Below, piece by piece: positions 19,701 through 32,600 of a DNA stretch of 64,000 bases (within the stretch, counting starts at the first letter, position 1; every line of letters begins with the position of its first letter). A program made the position numbers and the translations under genes. A model generated the notes under the pieces. It saw only the letters and a program-made list of their open reading frames with translations. It was not told the origin of the DNA and searched no databases. The stretch comes from Numida meleagris. Taxonomy: Eukaryota > Chordata > Aves > Galliformes > Numididae. The DNA is taken from the NCBI RefSeq assembly GCF_002078875.1, contig NC_034419.1:18167516-18231515 (forward strand), read 5' to 3'.

Positions 19701-22700
19701 ATACCAAGTCAAGAAGACCCCATGTCACTTAAGGAGGATTGCCTCTGTGTAAATCCAGAGCTTCCAGACAGCTCAGAGATGAGTGTACCTTTATGAGAAA
19801 AGGGGCTGAGACCTGTTCCTGTGTGACCGCTACTCTTACAGAGAAAGCTGGAGACCACTGCAGTTCTCACTGCTCTTGGCCCAGCCATTCTTTGCAGACC
19901 GCTCACATAGATTTCCTCCATCACTTGGACTTAAAGTCATATTGTTGGCTTAACTCCTTGAATTTTTGTAATAGTGCTACAGAGTATTGCATCACTCCAA
20001 GAACTGCAGAGATGGTAGATAAAGTGCACACTTTAAAAGTACACTACAATGTAATGGACATTAAAGACCACCTCTGCTGAATTTCTGTCCAGGGTAGCAG
20101 AGGAATGGGTAACTCTAGAGATACTCATACACTTTTTCAGCTCTCACAATGCCATTGTCCTTGACATCCACAGAGATTAGGGCAGCCTAGATCCCATAGT
20201 TAATGGTAGATCAGGCATCACAGCAAGGCTAGATATACTTTCCACCTGCCTTGACATGATCTTTGCCATCTCCTAGTGTGATGCTTCAGAACATCCACAC
20301 TGAAATAAATCTCAGGAAACCCTCTAACTGCTTTCCAGCCACTTTGAAGAACACAGAAGACATGAAAGATGAAAATCAGAGTCTGGCCTTATGACATTTT
20401 GAGCACCCCAGCTCAACTGAGGCACACAAGTCTATAGTCAATACTACCACTGCTGCCTTCATGTCACACACCAGCTTCAGCTGTGCAGATTGAGGACAAT
20501 CCCAGCCTTGTTCTTGCTGCTACCCACTATGGGAACTTGTGACTTGTCCTCCTGGAGAGCAGCTATAGTCTCAGAGAGATGTTTTCATTTAAAATCCATC
20601 CAGCTGCCACTTTCCTCTCTGTTGGAAGGAAAAAAAAAATTGGTCTCACTGCCAACCGTATGGTTAAAGAGAGCTCTGTCAGATAACCTCTCTCATGTTC
20701 AAAACGACTTACAGAGCAGCATTTTTCCATTTACTAGCATATCCATCACACTAAGAGGATTCCACTACCTGTGAGCGGCTCTGAGTGGAGCACTGAACTA
20801 TCAGCAGTGAAGGGTTTCCAATAAAGCAACAGTGAACGCCTCTGCAGGGAACAGGAGGAAAATGCACCTCCTGGAAAATGGGAATTCTTACTCATTGCAC
20901 GATGTTGTAAGCATTCGGTTACCACGAGTTTCAGGGTGCTGGCATCAAACTCATTCTCAGCCACAGCCTTGGCAGAGTTTTATTGTGTTTGCCTATTGCA
21001 CGCGCAGATTTGTTCCCGTGGAAGTTCAAGAGGTGTGAAGGAGCGGGTGGGTAGGTGTGCACAGCCCACATGGGAAGCAGTTGTGGCAAAGCTCATTAGA
21101 AGGATTCGTCTATCAAACAGAACTCACCAGCAAAATAATAAAACAATTATTTTGAAAACATTGTACATAACAACCCTATGATTTGCTTAATGCCTAAAAT
21201 ATCAGATAAAGCAGAGAGATTAAGGAAGTAAACATTCTAATAATATACACGCTGATACATAAAAATGCAGTAATCATATTCTAAGCTGTTACCTAATTGC
21301 AGGGAATACAGCATTACAGAAGAAAAAAAAAACAACAGCAATTCACTCCTCAGAGTTATCACACTACATTTTCACCTTGTTTAAGGGCAGATGTACACTG
21401 ATTCCAAAAGGAAACAGATGTTTTCAAACCATCACAGCTCATTTATGGGGATAATTACCTGCAAATAGTAAGGTTATTAACGTTATTAGTTGAATATCAC
21501 TATCTATCAAGCATGAAAAATTCATCAAAGTAGAAATTCTACTACTGAAGTCCCACTTAGGATTAATTTCCTTCAATGGCTGAGTACTTAAGCAGATTTT
21601 CAGCAGTATATTTCATCCGTTGTTCACAAACAGTTCATTTTCTACCACATTTCAAACAATTTTAAGTTTTAAAATGTTCGTATCGCTTCAAAAGTTGTCA
21701 CTGATTTTATACTGCATTTTTGAACAATTTTATGCTCCCTGTTCTACATTTGGAAAGACACTAACTCCCTGATCATGAATAGCTGAATATGTCACTCCCA
21801 TTTTTCCCCTATAATTCATTCATTCTTTTTCATGTAAATCGAATACTGTGGGCTCTTAAAATATGTGCTAAGTAAGTATCATACAGCTAGGCATGTTTGT
21901 ATTATTATTTCTTTAAGATGCTTAAGAATGCTTTACCAATAATGTATTTTCTACATGTCATTTTTATTGGCATAAAGTTAAACAAAATAGAATGGAGGCC
22001 AACTCCTTTTGTCATTGCCTAAATTTCTGAAAATTCAGTCAGTCAGCTAACCTTTTACTGCAAGTGCAAACATATGAAAAATTTCCTAATGGCTTTGGAA
22101 AATTGAAGTGGGATAGAAAATTGTATTTATTCTTTCATTTACAACGTTCAATATTTTGGTTAAAGTATCTTACCACCCATTCCGTATTATGGAAAGTAAA
22201 TCTAAGGCACAAAAGGAGGGAGACTCCTAAACCAACACTGAATTCATTTTCCAAGCCAGGAAATATGTCATTCCTTTGTTCTTTTGAAAATCATCCCCGG
22301 AGCACCTGTAACATAATGAAATGAGATGTGGAACAGAGCATTAAGCTAAATGGCCTCTTGGAAACACGGAGAGAAAGCTGTACAAATGATGTATGGGGCA
22401 AGGTCAGCTTAATGCAAAATTTCCTGTGTTTTCTTTGTAAGGTTTTGTTTTTCCCTGGATAAGAAAGGATTGAGATAAAGAGAGGCCTGACTGTAAATGT
22501 TTTCACCGGCTTGATCGTTAGGGCCCAGTAATCAAATGGGAGAAGACTAGTCCTTTTGTAAAACACAGAATGGAATAACTCTCCTTTAATGTCCTATTTA
22601 TTAGGAGTTGAAGAAGGCATTGTTACAAAATGAGAAGCCCCGTTTCCCCCGAGTGCAGGGATCGCATCTAATTGCATTCAGCTCAGACCAGCCTCGACAG

Positions 22701-23396
22701 CGAGAGCAGCAAGAATCGATACCGCAGTGGAGATGCCTTCCCCATTACACTTCAGCGAGCGTTACCCTTTATCAGGAAAAGCTACTTTCTGCATAATTAG
22801 TCTACAGACACAGCAGGGTTTTAACGCTGGCAGCCAGGAACGTAGGTTTAGAAAGCGGATGGTGATTCGTAGGTTTCCATCAGGGGAAGTCTCCGAGTGC
22901 TCTGCAGCCTGCTTCACTTTCATTCAAGCGCTTTGTGCTAGGACTGCTGGATCTATCTGCTCTCTTGCTCTTTCAGACCACTTTATTTTGGGGAACAGTT
23001 TTGCAACAGTTCTCAAGATGGCTTCTAAAAGGAGTGGATTCAAGGATATTTCTAAGGAGCAGCTCCTTTCATTTTCAGACGTGGTGATGGTTAAGAAGGG
23101 ACTTTCTTCCTTCCAGCTGTCTTAGGACTGGTCAGAAAGGAACAGCTGTTCATTGGAACGACATTGCTGATCTTAAGGCACCAGGGAGCTAATTTCCTAA
23201 GGGAAATTCATCTGGAGACTGCTGCAGTAGACTAGTTCCTTACATCATTCAGAGCATACAAGGGAGTTGGAAACAAGATTAAAATTGTAGCTCAATACTA
23301 TTTAAATCAAGCCAAAATAATGCAGTTCTGCTTTCTGTAATCAGTTAAGTGTATACACTTGGCATTCACTGGCGCTCGCTTGGAAGCTGAGCAATC

Positions 23397-23410
23397 ACTG
23401 CATGCAAATA
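23397..23410 (+). promoter_or_regulatory. Octamer (ATGCAAAT) site within a 14-mer repeated at 24077
   Basis: A perfect POU/octamer consensus ATGCAAAT sits in the 14-mer actgcatgcaaata. The same 14-mer recurs 680 bases downstream. Octamer sites also occur by chance, so regulatory function is only suggested. Confidence 0.25.
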
Positions 23411-23706
23411 AGTCCTGCCTTTCACTAGCAACAGGAGTTTCCAAATGTCACGTTCAAACAAGAAAACTGCTACATTAAACCGACCTGCTGTTAGTTACCC
23501 CTGACACCTATTGTCCGTAGCATATACACAGCAAACGCCACAGATCTCACAGTCACTCTCGACTAGATTAAGCGGCAACGTTTCTGATTTTGTTAATTAC
23601 AAAAGAACTAAAGGATACCGTTCAACAGAGACGTTAAATTACGACCATGCTTTGATGAAATCATGTTCTTTGAAGCTGCGAGGCAAGCCTTCCTTTATAC
23701 CCACAA

Positions 23707-23800
23707 CTTCATCATGGGCAGCAGCGATAACCTGGAGAAGGCATTCTTGACAAGTTTGCAGGCGACATCAGGTTGGGAACAGCCAGGGAAACGATGACCC
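23707..23800 (+). mobile_element. Probable degraded CR1 reverse-transcriptase fragment
   Basis: The stretch containing gacaagtttgcaggcgacat followed by caggttggga resembles the CR1 reverse-transcriptase region that encodes the catalytic 'KFADDT' block. Frameshifts and stops break the frame, so this is an inactive relic. The match is short, and the boundaries are estimates. Confidence 0.45.
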
Positions 23801-24076
23801 TGGGTGTGCAGCAATGAACACTTCCTATCAGCAGAACTCTTACATTCCTACACGAGCAATGCAGAAGAAAGCCAGCAGATGATTAGAGGGAAAGAAAAGA
23901 AAGTACACTCAATAACACTGCCTGGAAAGAATCTGAAATTCTGTCATCTGACTGGCTGTATTCCTGCCTGAACAACAAAGATTGAGCCTAAGGACTGTGC
24001 ACTGGGTGACTGTCTCATTTTTTTAAATAGAATCAAAGGAAAGAATCCATTCAATTGATGAAACAATTATTAAATA

Positions 24077-24090
24077 ACTGCATGCAAATA
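24077..24090 (+). promoter_or_regulatory. Second octamer (ATGCAAAT) copy of the 14-mer at 23397
   Basis: An identical 14-mer actgcatgcaaata with a perfect octamer core, in an AT-rich stretch with TTAATTAA-like homeodomain motifs at about 24100-24130. A third ATGCAAAT occurs at 31486-31493. Confidence 0.25.
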
Positions 24091-27000
24091 GGTTTAGAAC
24101 TGAATTATATAAATTAAATTTAATTAATATCTATGTACTGCTTTCAGGGCATAAAATAGCAAGCAACTGTAAAGAATTCTTAGAATTAATCCTATTTAAC
24201 ATTTTCTTAAAACCGTCTTTGCTGCATTAGCACATTGATAAACATGAATGTCTCCATAGCCAAAATCAAGGGATATTCCAAAGTTTGAGTGTGGTTGGTA
24301 ATTCTTTTGTACAAAAGAAATCAAAATCCTGAAATGAAGTTCCTCTTGAAACTGGCAGTAATAAATAAATCAATATTGATCAAGGTTTTAAAATAACCAC
24401 ATTCTTTGTATCACTATTGATTCTAACAGGACTGGCTAAAGAAAGGAAATACATAAGTGTACCAAAAAAAGGAGCTGGATATTAATGTCATCTTTTATCA
24501 TTTCAGGCACTAATATGGCTAGAAAGTATTGATTACCTTAAAAGCCCCTAATAACTAAAGAACTATTGACTTAATATTTGCTCTAATCCTCCATGAAATT
24601 TTACAGTAAGTCCTGATGTATTTTCTGTTAAGGGTTTTAGGGCTGAACTAGATCATGTACTTATCTGAAGTGTCAGCTCTAAGGCTTACACTGCAGCTGA
24701 TGGGAACCGTGTTAAAGGTGGGTAATAACTCCCAGTATTTAAGTATGGTTGTAAGGACTGCGGAAATAGATACATCTTCTAATGTATATTCTATAACTTT
24801 TGCCTTTTAAGTACTCTACGTAATTAATCTGATATAAATTTATTCAGTGAAAGCGTTAGCCCTGTTCATAGTCATTTCACTATAGCTGCTCTGAAAATTC
24901 CCTCCTCACAGCGCAATACCTTGATAAGCATTTGTATTGCTTCACTAACAAACTAACAAGCTGCTTTTCTAAAACTGCAGTAAAGGACGCCTACGAAGGT
25001 TGAACAATGAAGGGAATAGTGAAAGAAAATATACACAAACATCTTAACTTTTCAGACCCCATTAAAGTGAATGGATTATTACTGAGATTTGTTTTGTTTC
25101 ACATTCCTGGCTTACTGAAGTGAAAGTTATCTGCAGAGGCCATTTGTTTTTGCTATGTTTGGTATCACAGCAGTGTTTACAGGCTCCAGGCATGGACAGC
25201 ATTGTACCAGGTTCTGCACTGTCAGGTACCAAACAGAGGTTTTCCCCTTAGTTCACCATTTGGTTTTGATTCAGCAGAATGGGTTGGATATGATGAACAC
25301 AGGTGAAGCTGCACCTCAGCCCTGCAGCAGAGAGAGAAGCACAAGGAGGTGAAGAGTCATCATGGTGCACACTTATTTTTTGTGACGACGCCAGCGAAAG
25401 CTCCTGTTGCAAGCTTGGCTGTGACCAGTTTGGCACCATAGAGTTCATGGGAGAAGAGAGGCTTGCTGGACTACCCTCACCCTAATGCCATCTCCCCAAA
25501 AGCACCCAGCCCCTTCTGCCTCTATGAACCTCACCTGCGCCCAAACTGCTGCTGTAGAGAGAAAAGCTTTGCACGCCCTCAGCAATTCCCTTGAGTCAAC
25601 ATCTGAACCTTCCAAATGATACTGCTCTCATGATATTGCTATCCAGCATCACAACTGCAGGAACATCTCTTTGCTTTTTCAAAACAGATAGAAGATCTTT
25701 AGATTAAGAAAGAACTAGTTGAAATAAAAAAGAAAACCCACTATAGAAAGAGAAGTGCAATTACAGAACTCATTCAAACCTACACCCTTTACATCACTTG
25801 AACAGCATAAAGGAGGCTCAGTAGACTAACTCACATTTTCAAAAGACCTCTTTACATTGTGAAGGTGATGCATAGTGGGATCCAGCAAAGAATAGACTTT
25901 TTTTTTCCTCCCTTTCTTCCAATAAAACTGACTTCTCTTGATCCTATGAGTTGCATCTAATCCTTATTGATTGCTTTTGTCTCAATCCTTTAATCACTTA
26001 TTTATAGAAATATCTTCACAATAAAAGCCGTCTCATTAAAACAAATAGGAATGCAGGGGCACGTTATTTATATGGGGGTTTTTTGCAGGACTGGGGCCCA
26101 GCTTCTCAAAGCCATTCAAGCATCAGGCTCCTACTTCAGTGCTGGGTGTCATCAGTCCCTGGGATGGTTCAGCACCGCTGGGGCCACTTGCTCGCTGCCG
26201 TCAGGTCGGTCACACTGGGCTCAGCAGGGCAGCAGTGGTGCCCTTAGTTGAGCACTCAGAGCACAGCACCTAATTATTTTAATGACTGGAAATGAACTGC
26301 GAATTTCTTAAGAGCAAAACGTTTTAAGTCAATCTGACCACATTAATACCAGACTGTTAGAGTTTGCTTGTATCCTTAACACTACAAAGTACAGCTGCTA
26401 TGTTTCCCTGATTAGCATTAGGCCAGGCGTTAAAATGTCAAACCTTGGCTTACATCCTTTTGATGCAATAAAACGAAAAGGACAAAAAGGAAAACTCCCA
26501 CAGCACCTGGTGGCTGAGCCGTGCTGGGCTGCACTGCCAGCTCCCAGCCACGCATCCCGGGCTGAGCCTCGGGGGAAGGAGTCGGGACCAGCAGAGCCCC
26601 AGCACTGCGGATGTGCTGCTGCAGAGGGCCAGCTGTGGCTCTGGCCCAGTTATTTCTCTGTTCTCATGTGGTTACTTCTGCTCTAACTGTGCTGTTCATT
26701 GCCCGTTTACTTTTTGTGTATTCAAGTAAATGCAAACACAGAATAGAATTGGGAGAATGAGACACTACAGCCAGCATTTGGCAGTTTAGGGAGTGTGAGC
26801 ATCTCCATTAGAGGCAGAAATTGAAGCAGCTTTAACCGACAATTTTCAGGCAGTTCTGAGCATTCAAGCAGAAAGAAATCACCTAAAATCATGATTCATT
26901 TTTTAAAATGCTGCCTGAGCATGAGTCTCTTAAAAATAAAGACGTCATTACTAATTCAGGGAAGTTTTCCTGCAGTTACGAATGCTGGCGTGCAAGTTAA

Positions 27001-28368
27001 GCACACACAAGCAGATGACAGTGGTTCGCCCCATGCTTGGGTTGTTCCGCAGAATCCCTCAGCAGAGCAGCCCCAGAGGAGCAGGCCGTGCCCAGGGACA
27101 GCCATCAGCTGCGCCTCTCCTTGCGGAAGTGGCACAACGTGTATCAGATTGCAAATGGAGCAGAGATTAAACATAGCTTTTAATTGATCTGCAGATGCAT
27201 TTGAGAAAAGCAGCAGAACATAAACTCATTATTTACCAGTAAATAAACTCCCTGTTTGTTTCCAGTACCACCTGCTTGCATTCAGTTTCAGCCCTGCCTC
27301 TGTAAATGTCTTCCCACAGTTCAGGCAGTACTGGAGTTGCTTATTTTGCAAACACATACACGTTTTTGTTTTTGGCATAAGATGGACCACAAGGTTTTTC
27401 ACAGTGTGCTCTGACTAACTCTCCCAAACGTGGGCAATGACAGCAAACCTCCATCTCCGCAGTCAGGGTCCGCACACCATGCATTGGACAGCATCTGCAA
27501 TTCACAAAGTACTGATGGGATCAACTTTTTTTTTTTTCTTTTCACAACAGACGAAGTTGTGCATTCTCTGACCGCCTTACAAAACTACCAGTTTTAATGA
27601 GAAAGAAGCAGTAGAGAAGACCTCTGTTTGGGCATGCTCCCCTCTCCGTATCTGTCTACACCCTCAGGGCTGCCATGCTCTGAACCGACCCCAGCAATGC
27701 CCTTGCTCAGGCAGCTGGAATCCCCGAGGCTGGGTACGGGAGTGCAAGGCCTTCTCACAGGCAGCCCCGCGTGCCCCTGGGGCACTACCTTGGCCACGTC
27801 CATCACTCTCACAATATCTCTTCTCCAGAGCTGATAAAACAAAGAACTGAGATGAATTTCTCCTTAGTAATTTTCCTTTTGCCCGTTAGCACGTGTACAA
27901 TATAATACAACTGCGCATTTCTTCGTGGCTCAGAAATAAAGAATTGTTTAGATGCTTATTAAACAACAGAGTTGAATGAAATTAGTCCCATTCAGTTGTC
28001 TGGAGTATGAAAGTTAATTGGAAGACACAATGATTTACTAAAGTTTGAAATACCAAATGGTTTTTTGAGTAAGTTAATGACAACCAGAATCAGAATGTAG
28101 CTACGGAAAATGGGAATTTTATTTTAATTCCTACCAAAGCACTTTTGTAAATGAGCTTGCTCTCAACCCATCGTGAGAGGTTTATCACAGCTTGGCTTGC
28201 TGTTACGTACTTAAATGTTATCTAAGGGTACATTAAATATGGTGACCAGCTCACATCCATCAGAAGACACTGGAATGGCAATTTCATTTCTCTAACTGAA
28301 GCACCACAGGAGAGAGAGCCTGGCAGCTGTGAGGATTTCCTGGGCAAAAGATGATGAAGAGCAGCAGG

Positions 28369-28390
28369 GGAGGAAGAGGAGGAGGAGGTG
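28369..28390. repeat. Short GGA-rich purine tract
   Basis: A purine run dominated by GGA/GAG triplets, followed by a GC-rich stretch. Low-complexity, no coding signal. Confidence 0.7.
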
Positions 28391-29633
28391 GCAGGCCCCC
28401 AAGAGGGCTAGGCCCACCCAGTGGGCAGGGGCAGCTCCAGCAGCTCAGGCAGGCCTAGGCCACAGTGGGGAGAAGTGAAGGAAAGGGACCTGTGGGTTGC
28501 TGCCAGGAGTGACGTGTAATCAGAGAAAAATACAACATGAGAAAGAATGAACAGAACATAATAGAGCGGCATTCCAGCATAGGAACTGCCCTGCCACTGC
28601 TCGCAGCACTTTGCGGGAATCCAGCGAGGGCTGGCTCAAGGCAGAGGTGCTGCGCTGACCGTGCTGTGCCTCAAAGGACTTCCACATTCTATCCCAGCTC
28701 CACGTAACTAAATTATCTTGATTTTGGACTTTTGTTTTTAAGCAGAATTTTTGCAAAGACATTTCCATTATCAAGAGATGACCAAGTTCCTGCATCACAT
28801 CACTCCAGGAAACAATCCTGTTTCCTCGGCAGCTTTCCATCCTCCTCCTCCATGACAGACAGTGACTAGCTGGCATTCAGTACAAAATGACCATTTCCTT
28901 CACAAATCCTCCCCAATTTAGCATTTACGTGTAGGTTACCTTCACTGTCACACGCTCTCCACCCCAGTCTGGCACAGCTCTTGGTGGCAGCCAGAGCTCT
29001 CGGGGAGCTGGGGACAGCCCTGGTGTTGACACGAGGAACGTGAATCCCATACACACACAGTGAGGACCAAATTCTCTCACCATTTCGTTACAGTCCTGTT
29101 GGTTTTTTTCCCCTTCATTTCTCTTTGCACCTCTCTCTCACTGGTCTCTTAATCCTCATGCTCAGCAGGCTGTTGATTGTTTATGTGAACATCTCCCACT
29201 GTTGTCTCTTATTGCCTTCCAGACATCCTTAAACATTTGGCTTCTCCTGCCCTTCTTAGCATAACAGAGCCCAGCACCGCATTGCATTGCAGACCTTTTG
29301 GTTCAGCAGTTCTTATTCTTCTCCAATTGCTCTTTCACAGAATACTCTATTTCAACACCAGCAACTAACACAAAACAGCCTCACAGCGCCAATGTTCTGC
29401 TTCTCTAGCAAACACGGAGCTCCCACAGCGCTCTGCCAAAGGACATCTGAGTTCCCTACAGATTTAAAGAACACACCTTTCCAAAAGCATCAGCTCTTAC
29501 ACAACTGGAAATTAAAACTATCAACATCTTTAAGATTACTTTTTTTCTGAAAAAATAGAGCTCTGTTCCAGGGGAATTATTTCTCAGTACAAATTCCTGA
29601 GATGTCGCTATCTCATTCCCCCAAGGACACAGG

Positions 29634-29665
29634 GAAAAAAAAAAAAAGAAAATAAAAAAAATAAT
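29634..29665. repeat. A-rich low-complexity tract
   Basis: Nearly continuous adenines interrupted by single G and T bases. It accounts for the poly-Phe stretches in minus-strand open frames here, which should not be taken as genes. Confidence 0.85.
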
Positions 29666-32600
29666 TTTGCAGTGCCACAAGCTTAAAATAAGCACAAAAG
29701 AAAAATAAAAAATCTGAAACATTTGCAAGTGAAAACATATCACTCAATTCAAATTCTTCTAGAACTGAGATGCAGAAAAGTTGCCAAGCGCTGGTCCAAA
29801 TTTTTTCTTTACATCTCATATTTTTCAGAGCTACCTCCAAGCCTGCCTCAAATTCTAAACCATGGGAGAGGCCCAGAGCCCACCTGTAGGTGAAGTGAGA
29901 GCAAATGCTGCTCTGGGGACAGCAGAGCGGTGGGATTACAACTGCAAGTCGCCCATGGATCCCTCCAGGCAAAGGGACAGTTGCTCTTGTATTGAAGCAT
30001 GGCACAACTCCATTGGTCACAATGAAATCTGTAATTTAAAGAAGAGTAATCTGGGGTAATAAGGTTTTCCAGGGATCTAAATAATTCCTGCAATAATATC
30101 TACTGCATTTGAAATTCCTCTCCGTGGGAACTGGTAACCATGTTCCTTCCTTTGGCTCTGAATTCCATCAGTAGTGTAAATGTAATGACACTGCAATGTT
30201 TTTTTATCTGTCCTTGGCTTGATGTCAAGCAGGATTTTTGTGAAATCTGGCTACTGTGTGGAATACCTTAATTAACAGCATTGAAAGTCATCTTGCTTTG
30301 TCTTTGTGATATACCCTCATCATTTCTCAGAGCTGTTTTTAATAACCATCAGAACAACCCATATCAGCATCAGTTCAGATACATCAAATTTCTCGGCGAG
30401 TGCTCTTTTTTTTCCTAGTTTTCTGGTTTCCAAAGACCAAGGAAAGACATAAGAAATGAAAACATTCTGGACATTGCCTTTTGAAACCTTCAGACCTCTG
30501 CAACCACTATCTTCATTTAAAGGAGAAGCAGACTGTTAGAAGCTGAACTAGGTGACAAGCACAGAAAACTGTGGAGCACTGGACAGGAAGATAATCCAGG
30601 CAGAGATGCCTGAGGAACTGAGGGAGATCTCTAAGCACAGTGTGGTTTTTCAGTGCTGAAGTGCACAAAGATATCTGGGGCTCCTGAAGGGACTTGGGTT
30701 CCCATGGCACCTGGCAGCTCAGAGATGCTGCTCAATTACCAGCTGCGCAAACAGATTTGTGACTGGCATGAGGTGAACTTGCTGTGTGTGGGTTGACTAG
30801 TTTCCTGCATGAATGTATTGACCTAGTTTTCTGGCAATTTATGGATTTGTACTTATGAATAAATATTCTACTGACTTTTCAGAATACATACTGGAGAAGA
30901 GAAATGGTGCTACACAGATCAAGTAGGTCCTTTTTCAATTACAGACTTTTTATACAGTTTAGCAGTATATATTAAATATGTTAAGGCTGCTACAGGCTCA
31001 TCTATACACTCCTTATTAATTCCACGATGCCTCCTGTCAGTGCATCACTTAAGGTGAGAACGTACATCTTCCCATGCCTCCTCAACTACGTTTATTTTAG
31101 GAAATACTGAGTAAGGTGCTAGGCTTCAGCAGGATACTTTGTCAGCAAACTGATTGGGATTTGCAAGGAAGGGCGGTTTGTGTACAGCCCTGTTTCTCAC
31201 AGCACACACAAGCGTTAACCACAGAGTGAATTCCCTTGCAATTTATAGCCCTGCTCTTTCCAATTTGCTCTGCTAACTCACTCAGTGCCTGGCAGGTCTC
31301 AATTCTAGATGCTGGGTGGTTCAGCACAAAACAAAATGACATCACCGCCCTAATCAATATAAACTTGTGGTAACCTATGAGTATATGTGCAGCTCCCAGA
31401 TGGATTTTGTGCTCAGTGTTCCCTGGGCACTGATCAGTGCCAGCCTGGAACCATCCCCACTGCCTGCCATTCCTCTGCAGCACCAATGCAAATAGCAGTA
31501 TGATCTTCACTTGTCTTACACCGCTCAATGGGACTGTGTGTAAGGTAAAGTTGTCCAGGACATCCCATTCCACCAGCCAGACATTCTGTTTCATGGCATT
31601 TAAACGCACCCATTTTGGGTGAAGAATCTAGAGAAGCCAAAGCCCTAACAAGAATCAGATTGGGTGAAGTAAAATGCACACATACCAACCTCGGAAACCA
31701 AGCTGTGATGCTTAGTGGCTCCAACAAGTCAAAGATTTCCTTCTTTTATGGATCCAGGTCCATGGTAGGCATGGGAAAGACATTGGAAAAGGCGGAAGTG
31801 AGGCTGCAGGACAGCACTATCACAGCACAGGAAACGCAGAGCAATACTCCGGGCTTGTGTTAAAAAGCACTAATTTCTCCTTGACTTCAATAAAAGACAA
31901 GGCAGGCTCACAGGCAGTGCTTACCCATCAGTACTGCAGCATGGGCCCGAGGAGGCAAGGAAGAAATATCCATGCCATTTTCTCGCAGCGTCTTGCACCT
32001 TGCTGCACACCCGGTGGGAGTGACGCCATTCCCTGTGAAAACACATGGGCAGCTGCCTTCCTACTGCTGCAATGTAGCACCTAAAAACCAACCAACCAAA
32101 GCACCTTACAGATCATTCAGTTCAGAGAGATTATTCCAGCCAGAAAGGAATACTTAATACCATTATCCACCATGGACAAATAGGGGTTATGTCTTTGCCA
32201 CTATGCAGCAAACTACAGAAGAATATCAGCGTGAGAGAAGATAAATTAATACACATTAGTGATGTGTTGCCCCTTGCTGATAGCACCTTGTTATTCCTGA
32301 GGCAATCCTGGCATGCTTTTATCCAAAGTTTCCGCTGATAAAGTTAAGCAGGATCTCTCAGAAACACACCCAAGTGTTGCGTGTCATTAAACTGTTACAT
32401 ACCAGTTAAAAAGAGAGCAGTACCTCCAGGATGGGAGCAAGCATTTCAGCTGCATTTTCAGAGATGACATATCTAAATATTTGAAGATTGCTGCCAGTCT
32501 TTACCTTTACAGCACAGCATTGCACAGGGAGGGTCAGACTTCTTTAAATATTTACAAGAAATTCACTGTGTTCTTGCTTGGAGACTGCAAGGCAGTCCAA

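Larger units (their letters stand above)
15851..23700. other. Intergenic DNA upstream of CRBN
   Basis: No supported exon. The sequence is AT-rich, with T/G-rich simple sequence at 16545-16730, an A-tract at 16744-16760 and a T-tract near 17490. Open frames are short and occur equally on both strands. The stretch 19690-20790 has a more exon-like, less repetitive composition but many stops in every frame. In mammals the interval upstream of CRBN is a long gene desert, and this fits. Confidence 0.7.
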
